From: Fibrobacterota bacterium
GTDB taxonomy: Bacteria > Fibrobacterota > Chitinivibrionia > Chitinivibrionales > FEN-1185
Assembly (NCBI GenBank): GCA_003165595.1
Contig: PLWQ01000012.1
Span: forward strand, 479,390-543,389
Direction of reading: 5' to 3'
Length of the DNA stretch: 64,000 nt
Both the position numbers and the translations under genes were made by a program. Below the pieces are notes generated by a model. The model searched no databases and was not told where the DNA came from. It worked only from the letters and a program-made list of their open reading frames with translations. Each line of letters starts with the position of its first letter. Position 1 is the first letter of the stretch. Positions 17,368-25,962 of the stretch are shown here, in pieces.

Positions 17368-20300
17368 TTACAAGTATGCTTTCACCTGCATCGACAGCAC
17401 ATGCAGCCCGGTTCCATTGTAGTAGTTCCTTCCCAGCTCGCCGTGATACGAGAGGTCGAGGCTGAAATGCGAGGCGAAGTCCACGTGGCCGGTGGCGTCA
17501 ATGGAGTGGGTTGTCCCGCTTGTAAATCCCTGCGCGATGCGCGGGTCGACGATGTTCTGCAGGCTCACGAACGAATACGTGTAGGAGACTTCCACGGTGC
17601 CCTTGCCGAACACCTGCCACTGCACGCCCGGGACAACGCGGTAATACCATCCCTCCGAGCCCGAGATGCCGGTTTGCTGCGCCCAGCCGCCCGTCTCCTT
17701 GACATACAGGGAAAGCGGCCGGATGACGGCGTATTTCTCGGTAGCCTGGCCGTGCCTGTCGGTAACTGCGTACTCGTTGTAATCCAGGAGCCCGTGACGC
17801 CACGCCGAGAGCATCGCGCCTTCGAAGCCGAGATACCAGGGTTCAAACGTGCGGTCGGCGGCGCCGCCCCAGTTCACGCCGTTCTCGTAGTAGTCTGAGA
17901 GTTTCTTTGCAAACGGCTCCGCATACAGCTTGCCGTGGACCCCTTTGAGGCTGTCGGGCGACCAATCCACGTTCTGGCGGTACGACACATCGGCAAACCG
18001 CAGGCTCGCGCTGTCACCGAGCCCGCTCTTTGAGAAAAGCGAAAAATATCCCGGCAGCCACGACGACGCGGGCAGCGCGTGCGCCATTGACAGGTGCTCT
18101 TCGGAAGAAAGTGATCCGTACCACGACAGGTCGCGCAGGATCCCGGTCCCGCGTTTCTTCGCGGGAGCGTATGACCAGTTGACAAGGAGCCGTGTCTTGC
18201 GCACCCGGTCGGTACCGGCCGTGTCGTATACCTCGTGCTGCTGCAGGATGTAGTCACCGTTGGCCTTGGCCACATAGGTCTGGAGGGAATCGCTCCATAC
18301 CGCGTCGCCGCGCCCCGGCCCGGCATAGACTCCGACGGTCTGGTAGCTTGAAGCCTTTTCCACATTTATGCGGTATTCCTGGTGCGACGTGAGGCCGGCC
18401 TGGGGAAGGGACACGTCGCTCGCCGCGGTGACCAGCACCGCCGACGTCTGCTGCAAATTAAAAATGTCAAGGTCCAGATAGTGGCTCGTGGCCTCCACCT
18501 TCCATGCCTTGGTGATGGACCGGGAAACCGATTGGTCCCAGGTAATCGACCTGCCCGTGTCCTGCGCGGACAGTTCACTGCCGTCTCCTTTTCTGTGAAG
18601 CTGATACTGCACTGATTCGTGCAGCATCCACGGCGTCCACGTCATGCTTGCGCCCGCGCCGGCCTGGCCGCGATTTCCCGATGTCTGGAACATTCGCCAC
18701 TCGTCGCGGCCGAAGACGTCCCAGTCAGTTGAGAAAAGCTTGAACTTCGCGTCAAGATCGTCACGTCGTGTGTTTTCGCCCCAGAGCACGTGGCGAAAGA
18801 GGCTGCCCTGGTATTCCAGTGAATAGTTCTTGAACACCGTTGCCTGGGCGTCGCCGGAAATGCGGTCGGTGTGGAGTTCGTTGTCGTGACGCAACTGGCC
18901 GTAGGATACTTCCGCCCAGGTCCCGGGAAGAATGGCGCCGCCCGCTGCGCTTTGCCACGCCTGGCGCGTTCCCGTCAGCATGTCGCCGCTCGTGTCGTCC
19001 CACACCATGCCGCCCTGGTAGGTGCTGAGCACCTCGTGCGTGAAATTCGGGGTCACATACAAGTGACTTCCCGTGAGCCAGAGCGAGCGCTGGTCCATCG
19101 CCCGCCTGCCGAGCGTTATCTGCGCGTTGGTCGCCGAGCCGAGATTGTCGTTGTCGTCTTTGGACGATGCAAGGTTCTTGTCCACGTCGGTTCCGGCAAC
19201 GTCGATGTCGGCAGACACCCACTTGTGGGGCCGGGCCGTCACGCGCATTTCGCCGTTGAGAACACCTTGCGGAAGGGGAACGGCGGTGGAATCGGTGGCG
19301 CTGCCCAGCCCCTGCCCGACGTATTTGTAAATCTGGGCGTGCAGCTCCGGATGGATGCCGGTGGAATCCGGGTCCACGCTGTAGGCGCCGTTGCCCTGAC
19401 CCACGTCGCGGAACCAGACCGCATAGAAGCCCGTGTCCTGCGTCGGCGTGAGCGGATTGTACTGCGTAAAAACGTATCGGCCCAGCGAATCCAGTTTGTA
19501 CAGCGGCTGCAGGCGGCTTTCCTGCGCCACCTCCACCGGCAGAATAGCACGGCCGCTGGGGTGCTGCGGCGGCGAATCTCCCGATTGCGCCATGAGGGCG
19601 ATGTCGCTTGACGAAATAGAGTTATCGAGCGGCCGGTTCTTGTCGTCGGCCTCATACCACACCGCGCCGTCAACCTTTACCGACGAATCGGGGAGCGAGC
19701 CGGTGACGTTGGCGCCAACGAGCGACCGTTGGTAGTCGAACAGACGGTATTGGTATTCCACGCGAATGATGTCGTCGTCCTGGATGAGCGTCTTGGGTGT
19801 AAAGGTGATATTTCCCATCTCGTAGTCCACCGTGAAATCGGCCTGGTCGCCTTCGGTGCGTTTCTGGCCGTTTACCGTGATCGATACCGAGCCCCGGATC
19901 GGCACGATGAACCCTTGTTCGCCTTCGCCCGTGAGGTAATACGGACCCTGCAGTGTGGCCTTTCCTTTTATCGTTTGAATAGTATACTTGCCTCCGCAAA
20001 TGGCGCCGAACCCCTTTACGCTGAAGCGCGACGAGCCCAGGCCGGCCAGTCCCGGCTCGCCGCCGGGAGTTCCTCCCCTGTACTCGGCGGAAATGCCGGT
20101 GAGCTTTTTCTGGTCACCGGAAAATATTCCCCCGGAAACGGGCCAATAGGCGTACTGATCTCCCACGACGAGCGAGTATTTCGGATTGTCCAGTTCCACG
20201 TATATCCTGTCGAAATCGGATAGTTCGCGCGTGCCCTCGATGTTCGTGCCCTGGTCGGTAAGGTGGCCCGACAGCGTGGTGTGCGGCGCTACTTCGCCCG

Positions 20301-20877
20301 ACAGGCTCACGTCCAGCGCCTGCTCCAAATTCATGTTTCCGCCGGTCCCCACCGACACGTTGATGCTCTTGTATCCGGACAGCGTCACGTTTTCCTCGGC
20401 GAATTCGTTCGTCTTTATTCTGAACAGCGAGTCGCGGATCATCACCAGCGTGTCGTGCGACCCGGCGAAACGCTTTTCGAAAAGCCAATACATCCGGGGC
20501 ATGCCGTAGTTGAACGTCGCGTAGCGGACACGCACCCTGTTGCCTTTGTCAAGAGGTTCGGAGAACAGGAGCGCGTTGGCTTCGTCGACAAACGTGTAGG
20601 ACGGAACGTACAGGGAGTCGGATCGCACCCGCCCTGCGCTGTCTTTGACGGGGGCGCTCGAAATGAACACGCGGATCGTTGAGGTGTCGATGAAGTATCT
20701 GCCGAGAGAATAGGGCCCCGGGCCGCCGTCGGCGACGATGACCGTATCCACGGTGGCGCAAAAGGCGGTGGATAGCGCGAAAAGAAGCAGCAAGCCGGCT
20801 TTCAACGTACGGGTATTCCTTTGCCGGGGAGAAGTTCGGATTCCGCTCTGCACAGGGAGCCTCGTCTCCGCGCTCAC
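17368..20877 (-). CDS. large outer-membrane beta-barrel protein, SprA-like N-terminal features
   Basis: This 1169-residue protein starts at a GTG at 20877 with AAGGGG six bases upstream. A signal peptide (LKAGLLLLFALSTAFCATVD) is followed by beta-rich repeats. The segment LSGHLTDQGTNIEGTRELSD, then FDRIYVELDNPKYSLVVGDQ, and the later DFTVDYEMGNITFTPKTLIQ resemble stretches of SprA/Sov-type and related FCB outer-membrane proteins. The second half consists of alternating amphipathic strands rich in Tyr, Trp and His, ending GRNYYNGTGLHVLSMQVKAY, with an aromatic close to the C-terminus as in barrels. It is about half the length of true SprA translocons, so I do not call it one. It stands alone on its strand, divergent from recG. 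Confidence 0.6.
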   Translation of the reverse strand: MSAETRLPVQSGIRTSPRQRNTRTLKAGLLLLFALSTAFCATVDTVIVADGGPGPYSLGRYFIDTSTIRVFISSAPVKDSAGRVRSDSLYVPSYTFVDEANALLFSEPLDKGNRVRVRYATFNYGMPRMYWLFEKRFAGSHDTLVMIRDSLFRIKTNEFAEENVTLSGYKSINVSVGTGGNMNLEQALDVSLSGEVAPHTTLSGHLTDQGTNIEGTRELSDFDRIYVELDNPKYSLVVGDQYAYWPVSGGIFSGDQKKLTGISAEYRGGTPGGEPGLAGLGSSRFSVKGFGAICGGKYTIQTIKGKATLQGPYYLTGEGEQGFIVPIRGSVSITVNGQKRTEGDQADFTVDYEMGNITFTPKTLIQDDDIIRVEYQYRLFDYQRSLVGANVTGSLPDSSVKVDGAVWYEADDKNRPLDNSISSSDIALMAQSGDSPPQHPSGRAILPVEVAQESRLQPLYKLDSLGRYVFTQYNPLTPTQDTGFYAVWFRDVGQGNGAYSVDPDSTGIHPELHAQIYKYVGQGLGSATDSTAVPLPQGVLNGEMRVTARPHKWVSADIDVAGTDVDKNLASSKDDNDNLGSATNAQITLGRRAMDQRSLWLTGSHLYVTPNFTHEVLSTYQGGMVWDDTSGDMLTGTRQAWQSAAGGAILPGTWAEVSYGQLRHDNELHTDRISGDAQATVFKNYSLEYQGSLFRHVLWGENTRRDDLDAKFKLFSTDWDVFGRDEWRMFQTSGNRGQAGAGASMTWTPWMLHESVQYQLHRKGDGSELSAQDTGRSITWDQSVSRSITKAWKVEATSHYLDLDIFNLQQTSAVLVTAASDVSLPQAGLTSHQEYRINVEKASSYQTVGVYAGPGRGDAVWSDSLQTYVAKANGDYILQQHEVYDTAGTDRVRKTRLLVNWSYAPAKKRGTGILRDLSWYGSLSSEEHLSMAHALPASSWLPGYFSLFSKSGLGDSASLRFADVSYRQNVDWSPDSLKGVHGKLYAEPFAKKLSDYYENGVNWGGAADRTFEPWYLGFEGAMLSAWRHGLLDYNEYAVTDRHGQATEKYAVIRPLSLYVKETGGWAQQTGISGSEGWYYRVVPGVQWQVFGKGTVEVSYTYSFVSLQNIVDPRIAQGFTSGTTHSIDATGHVDFASHFSLDLSYHGELGRNYYNGTGLHVLSMQVKAYL

Positions 20878-21025
20878 GGCCGCCCCTTGACGGGATCGGA
20901 CGATTCCAGGTACACGTCACCCCAAAAAGCCCTGCTGAAACGCGAGCCAACCTAATATACTTTTCCCCTGTTTTGGCCCACCACGTCCAATTACCTTAAT
21001 ATTAGTTTGGCGGGGTGATTTATTT

Positions 21026-23074
21026 TTGCGGTTCACCATGACCCGATCCATTGATACCCGCCTCGACTTTCTTTCGCCGGTGAGCGCCTTAGCTGGCCTG
21101 GGCGCAAAGCGCGTCACCGCGCTTGCCGAAGCGGACATTCTGACGGTGGGAGACCTTTTGCAACGTTTCCCGCGCCGGTACATCGACCGTTCGAAAGTGA
21201 CGCCCGTTGCCGAATGCAAGAACCTGGTAGGAGCATCCGTCAACATTATCGCAACCATAACCGCCGCGCGCGTCGAGCGCGGACGCCGGCCCCGCCTGCG
21301 CATCCGGCTCACCGACGATTCGGGCAGCATGGAAGCGCTCTGGTTCGCGGGCGTCGGTTTTCTCCGCAAGACACTTGTTTCGGGACAACGCGTGTTGTGC
21401 ACCGGCGTGCCGTCGATCCACACCGGCGTGCAGATGATCCATCCGGCAGTCGAGCGGATCGCTGAAGGCGCGGCCGCGCCGGCTATTCTCTATCTACCGG
21501 TATATCCGCTCACGCTTGCCATGCAAGAGGCCGGCATTCATCAGAAGCTAATGCAAAAAACCGTGCTGTGGGCCATTGACAACATCCGGCATTACCCGCA
21601 GGTGCTTCCCCGCAGCATCGAAAGCAAACGAGCTTTCCCGCCGTCCGAGAAATGCTATCGCGAAATGCACGTTCCGTCGGACCCGGCCGGGCTCGAGACG
21701 TTCCGGGCACGGCTTGTCTACGAGGAATTGTACCGCCTTGCAATCACCCTCCGGTGGAGCACGCGGAAGTTCGCGCTTCCCGGCCGGTCCATGAAGCCCG
21801 GTTCGCTGTATGCAAAGGCGGCGGCCGCCCTTTCCTTTACGCTTACCCCGGATCAGGAAAAGGCGGTTGCCGCGCTTCATGCCGATGCGGCCTCTACCAC
21901 CCGCATGCACCGGCTCTTGCAGGGTGACGTGGGCTCCGGCAAGACCGTTGTCGCATTTCTCGCTTGCCTTCCCGCTCTAAGCGAAGGCCTGCAGGCGGCG
22001 TGGCTTGCCCCCACCGAAATTCTGGCCCGTCAGGCGCACGCCACCCTGTCCGGCTGGCTCACCGGTCTTGGCATCGTTCCGGAAATTCTCCTTGGTCAAT
22101 TTGGTGCCGAGGACCGGAGACGCATCCGGGCCGGGCTCGCCGGCGGGAGCACGCGGTTTGTGGTGGGCACGCACGCCCTGCTTTCGCCGGAGGTGAAGTT
22201 CTCGAAGCTGGGCATGATCGTTATTGACGAACAGCACAAATTCGGCGCCCAGCAGCGCTTGACACTTGCGGAAAATGACACGGCCGCAGACCTGCTCGTC
22301 ATGTCGGCAACACCCATCCCTCAGACGCTCGCGAAGACGCTGTACGGCGACCTGGACATCGTGTCGATTCAATCGGCGCCGGCGGGCCGGCTGCCCGTGA
22401 GCACCCATCTAGTGCCGGAAAGCAAGCGCGGCGACATGGAGCGGTTCATCCTGAAGGAAATACGCGAAAAGAACGGTCAGGTGCTGTACATTGCCCCGCG
22501 CATCGACGGCGACGACGAACCGGGCGGCGAAGAGATCAAGGATGTTCGCTCGGTGTTCGAAGCGCTCAAAACCGGACCGCTGTCGTCGGTGGAGATGGGG
22601 CTGGTTCACGGTGCAATGGACCCTGCCGACCGCGACCGTTCCATGCGGAGGTTTTCGTCGGGTCAGGTTAAGATTTTGGTTTCCACCACCATCGTTGAGG
22701 TCGGCATTGATGTGCCGGACGCAACCGTTCTTGTGGTGGAGAACGCGGAACGGTTTGGCCTTTCGCAACTTCACCAGCTGCGCGGCAGGGTCGGCAGGTC
22801 GTCAAAGAAATCCTATTGTTTCCTTCTGGCAAACGCCGCCGGCGACTCGCCCGCGCATGCGCGGCTTGCGTACCTCTGTACTCATCACAACGGGTTCGAG
22901 ATTGCCGAGCAAGACCTTCTCATGCGCGGACCCGGCGAAGTGAGCGGCTTCCGCCAGAGCGGCTGGGAAGACCTTGTGCTTGCCGACATGTTGCGGGATG
23001 CCGGGCTGTTCCGCGAAATACAGAACGACCTGGACACGCTGTTTGCCGGCAGTGCCCGGAAAGCGGGGCAATAG
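21026..23074 (+). CDS. recG: ATP-dependent DNA helicase RecG
   Basis: The protein is 682 residues from a TTG at 21026, or 678 from the ATG at 21038. I prefer the TTG because a GGGGTGA ribosome binding site sits seven bases before it and about 19 before the ATG. An N-terminal wedge/OB domain (PVSALAGLGAKRVTALAEAD, TVGDLLQRFPRRYIDRSK) is followed by the helicase core: Walker A GDVGSGKTVVAF, motif II DEQHKFG, SATPIPQTLAKT, STTIVEVGIDVPDA, and motif VI QLRGRVGRS. The TRG region (FEIAEQDLLMRGPGEVSGFR) is present. RecG reverses stalled forks and branch-migrates Holliday junctions. Length and motifs are normal. Confidence 0.97.
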   Translation: MRFTMTRSIDTRLDFLSPVSALAGLGAKRVTALAEADILTVGDLLQRFPRRYIDRSKVTPVAECKNLVGASVNIIATITAARVERGRRPRLRIRLTDDSGSMEALWFAGVGFLRKTLVSGQRVLCTGVPSIHTGVQMIHPAVERIAEGAAAPAILYLPVYPLTLAMQEAGIHQKLMQKTVLWAIDNIRHYPQVLPRSIESKRAFPPSEKCYREMHVPSDPAGLETFRARLVYEELYRLAITLRWSTRKFALPGRSMKPGSLYAKAAAALSFTLTPDQEKAVAALHADAASTTRMHRLLQGDVGSGKTVVAFLACLPALSEGLQAAWLAPTEILARQAHATLSGWLTGLGIVPEILLGQFGAEDRRRIRAGLAGGSTRFVVGTHALLSPEVKFSKLGMIVIDEQHKFGAQQRLTLAENDTAADLLVMSATPIPQTLAKTLYGDLDIVSIQSAPAGRLPVSTHLVPESKRGDMERFILKEIREKNGQVLYIAPRIDGDDEPGGEEIKDVRSVFEALKTGPLSSVEMGLVHGAMDPADRDRSMRRFSSGQVKILVSTTIVEVGIDVPDATVLVVENAERFGLSQLHQLRGRVGRSSKKSYCFLLANAAGDSPAHARLAYLCTHHNGFEIAEQDLLMRGPGEVSGFRQSGWEDLVLADMLRDAGLFREIQNDLDTLFAGSARKAGQ

Positions 23075-23249
23075 GAATGCCCAATTTTTTCGTTGGTTGA
23101 AGACGTCCTTTGAATTTATTTTACTAAAGCCGTTCCTTTTGGGAGCTTCAATTCCAATATATTATATTATCTCGCTGTCAAATTCACGGCGTCCAAACGC
23201 ACAACAAGACGTAAACCACATGTCATACTTTCCAACCAGGTAGAACGCT

Positions 23250-24764
23250 ATGATCACCGCAATCGTGTGTATCCTCTATGGTGTATGCTCCATTGCACTT
23301 CTCGCCTACGGAGCGCAATGCTACATCCTTACCTATCTCTACCTCAAGAAGAGAAATTCGAAGCTCAGCTTTCAACGGAAGGTCATGGTTTACTTCGATA
23401 CTATTACCGACGAAAGCAAGTATCCTCTGGTGGTTACCCAGCTTCCCATGTACAACGAGAAAACCGTGGCCAAGCGGATTATCGAGTCGGTTGCGGCAAT
23501 GGACTATCCGCGGTCGAAGCACGAGATACAGGTCCTCGACGACAGCCGCGACGAAACCCGCGAACTGGTGGACAAGACCGTGGCCGACCTCAAGGCCAAA
23601 GGCCACAAGATTGCCGTCATCCGCCGGACAAACCGCACGGGCTTCAAAGCCGGCGCTCTGCAATACGGCCTCAAATTCACAAATGCGGAATTCGTCGCCA
23701 TCTTCGACGCAGACTTCGTTCCTCATCCGGACTTCCTCAAGAAGTCGATATGCTTTTTCATCGACCGTCCCAAACTCGGGCTGGTTCAGGGACGCTGGGC
23801 GCACCTCAATAGCAAGGCCTCGCTTATCACGCGCGGTCAGGCAATGGGGATCGACGGACATTTTATGGTGGAGCAGGCCGCCCGGAGCTGGAACGGTCTG
23901 TTCATGAATTTTAACGGCACCGCGGGCGTGTTCCGAAAAGAAGCGATTGAATCAAGCGGCGGCTGGCATCACGACACGCTTACCGAAGACATGGACCTGT
24001 CATACCGGATGCAGCTTAAGGATTGGGAAACCGAGTATGTACCCGATCTCGAAGTTCCCGCGGAACTGCCCGAAGACATCAACGCGTTCAAGAATCAGCA
24101 GTTCCGCTGGGCAAAAGGCTCCATCCAGACGGCGCTCAAGATTATTCCGATGCTCCGCGCAAAGAAGCTGTCCCTGTTCAAGTTTTCCCAGGCGGTCCTT
24201 CATCTTACACATTACACCGTGCATCCGCTCATGCTCATGCTGGCATTTCTCACAATGCCGGTCCTCCTTTTTGTTAAGGTATGCATGCATCCGGTGCTGC
24301 TGGCCTGCGTCATAAGCGCCATGATTCTCGCCACCAGCGGCCCCGCCAGCATGTACATGATTTCGCAGCATTTCCTGGGGAATAAGGTGCGGCGAAAAAT
24401 ATTTATTGTACCCGTGATGATGCTTGTGGGAACAGGGCTGGCGGTCAACAACGCAAAAGCCGTTCTTGAAGCGTTATTCCACAAGGACTCGGAGTTTCTC
24501 CGCACGCCCAAGAAGGGCCAGGCGTCAAAGACTTCGTACAAGCCTCTCAAGGACGTCACCTGGATAATCGAACTTTTCTGCGGACTGTATTGCCTCACCG
24601 GGCTGTGGATATTTATCGGATTCTCCAACGCGCTGGTGAGCCCGTTCCTTATATTGTACTCGGCCGGCTTTCTCTTTGTGGGACTGCTTTCCATTATTCA
24701 CTACAGGAAGCCCGAACTCATCTCCATCAAGTTGCGGCGCCAACCGCTTGCGCCGCAGGAATAG
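23250..24764 (+). CDS. membrane GT2 glycosyltransferase, cellulose/mannan-synthase-like
   Basis: This 504-residue protein has one N-terminal membrane helix (ITAIVCILYGVCSIALLAYG), a cytoplasmic GT2 domain and about four C-terminal helices (for example VHPLMLMLAFLTMPVLLFV and FILYSAGFLFVGLLSIIHY). The catalytic signatures of processive beta-glycan synthases are all there: VLDDSRDETREL, the FDADF metal site, TEDMDLSYRM, and QQFRWAKGS (the Q-x-x-R-W product-binding motif). It resembles CslA-type glucomannan or curdlan-like synthases and would extrude a beta-linked polysaccharide. There is no PilZ domain or BcsB-like partner nearby. It is followed 30 bases later by a ketopantoate-reductase-like gene. 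Confidence 0.85.
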   Translation: MITAIVCILYGVCSIALLAYGAQCYILTYLYLKKRNSKLSFQRKVMVYFDTITDESKYPLVVTQLPMYNEKTVAKRIIESVAAMDYPRSKHEIQVLDDSRDETRELVDKTVADLKAKGHKIAVIRRTNRTGFKAGALQYGLKFTNAEFVAIFDADFVPHPDFLKKSICFFIDRPKLGLVQGRWAHLNSKASLITRGQAMGIDGHFMVEQAARSWNGLFMNFNGTAGVFRKEAIESSGGWHHDTLTEDMDLSYRMQLKDWETEYVPDLEVPAELPEDINAFKNQQFRWAKGSIQTALKIIPMLRAKKLSLFKFSQAVLHLTHYTVHPLMLMLAFLTMPVLLFVKVCMHPVLLACVISAMILATSGPASMYMISQHFLGNKVRRKIFIVPVMMLVGTGLAVNNAKAVLEALFHKDSEFLRTPKKGQASKTSYKPLKDVTWIIELFCGLYCLTGLWIFIGFSNALVSPFLILYSAGFLFVGLLSIIHYRKPELISIKLRRQPLAPQE

Positions 24765-24794
24765 CGGCCGCCCGCTTCCCCTTGTGATTTCCCG

Positions 24795-25739
24795 GTGAAC
24801 ACCTCCTTCGCAATCATCGGCACCGGCGCTGTAGGAGGATTCTACGGCGCACGGCTTGCGCGAGCCGGGTTCGATGTACATTTCCTGGCGCGCAGCGACT
24901 TTTCCTACATTCGCGACCATGGCCTCGCCGTCGAATCCAAGGACGGCGACTTCGTTCTCCCCCGCGTAAATGTCTACGACGATGCACGCACCATGCCGCA
25001 ATGCGACGTTGCCGTCATCACGCTCAAAACAACCGCCAACAGCGCGCTTCCCTCAATACTTCCCTCGGTTGTCAAGAAAGACGGCCTCGTGCTGGTAATG
25101 CAGAATGGCCTCGGCTACGAACAAGAGGTGGCAAAGATCGTGGGACCGGACCGTGTGCTGGGGGTGCTGTGTTTTGTTTGCTCAAACAAGGCGGGTCCCG
25201 GCCGCATCAGGCATCTTGACTTCGGCCACATCACGGTGGGGCAGTACACGGACGACGGCTCCCCGGGCGGCATCACCTCCCGGATCAGGGAGATTGCCGG
25301 CTACTTTACAAAAGCAGGATTTGCCGTGGAAACTGCCAACGACCTCGGCACGGCGCGATGGAAAAAACTGGTATGGAACGTGCCGTACTCAGGGCTTTCG
25401 GTAGTTCTGTCGGCGACAACGGATATGCTCAATGCAAACCCGCATTCCCGCCGGCTTGCCGTTGACCTCATGCGCGAGGTGTGCGACGGCGCAGCCGCCT
25501 GCGGCCACCCCATAGAGCCTGCATTCATTGACAAAATGGTATCATACACCGATACGATGCCCCCCTACCTCACCTCCATGAAGCTCGACTACGACGCGCA
25601 CAGGCCCATGGAAGTGGAATCGATTTTCGGGAATCCCGTCCGGGCGGCGCAGGCGTCGGGAGCCAGGGCGCCGCTCATGGAGATGCTGTACCGAGAGTTG
25701 AAGTACCTGGACGAAGAAGTTGAAAAGTTTAGGGGTTGA
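24795..25739 (+). CDS. ketopantoate reductase family protein (PanE/ApbA-like)
   Basis: This 314-residue protein starts at a GTG at 24795. The N-terminal NADPH-binding motif is IIGTGAVGGFYGARLARAG. DVAVITLKTTAN and LVLVMQNGLGYEQEVAKIVG are the PanE core, and the C-terminal helical domain contains RWKKLVWNVPYSGLSVVLSA (the conserved Lys and Asn). PYLTSMKLDYDAHRPMEVES matches the substrate loop that ends the fold. PanE reduces 2-dehydropantoate in pantothenate synthesis. Other members act on unrelated ketoacids, and no pan genes adjoin it, so the substrate is open. The last codons run into a low-complexity AAGTTGAA repeat, which may have extended the C-terminus. Confidence 0.85.
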   Translation: MNTSFAIIGTGAVGGFYGARLARAGFDVHFLARSDFSYIRDHGLAVESKDGDFVLPRVNVYDDARTMPQCDVAVITLKTTANSALPSILPSVVKKDGLVLVMQNGLGYEQEVAKIVGPDRVLGVLCFVCSNKAGPGRIRHLDFGHITVGQYTDDGSPGGITSRIREIAGYFTKAGFAVETANDLGTARWKKLVWNVPYSGLSVVLSATTDMLNANPHSRRLAVDLMREVCDGAAACGHPIEPAFIDKMVSYTDTMPPYLTSMKLDYDAHRPMEVESIFGNPVRAAQASGARAPLMEMLYRELKYLDEEVEKFRG

Positions 25740-25766
25740 GAAGTTGAAAAGTTGAAGAGTTTGAGA
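25716..25766 (+). repeat. low-complexity AAGTTGAA-type repeat
   Basis: Purine/T-rich repeats of AAGTTGAAAAGTT and close variants (GAAGTTGAAAAGTT, GAAGTTGAAAAGTTGAAGAG) span the end and 3' flank of the ketopantoate-reductase-like gene. Confidence 0.6.
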
Positions 25767-25962
25767 GGGCAGAGTACAGAGTGTTCGGTGATGTCGAAGC
25801 GAACAGGGCTCCCCGAACCCGGAACGGTTCCTGGCCCGGTGAGCTTATATGTAGAAGTGCTTTCGCCCACTTCTACTATTATATATTTTTACTTTCCACA
25901 GTCTTTTGCCCTATTGAGAACACCAGAACAAGTCTTATATACACCCGGAAGGAGTCCTTGCT

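Noticed and set aside
17368-20877. calling this gene sprA/sov
   Set aside because: It is about half the expected length and the similarity is limited to short segments.
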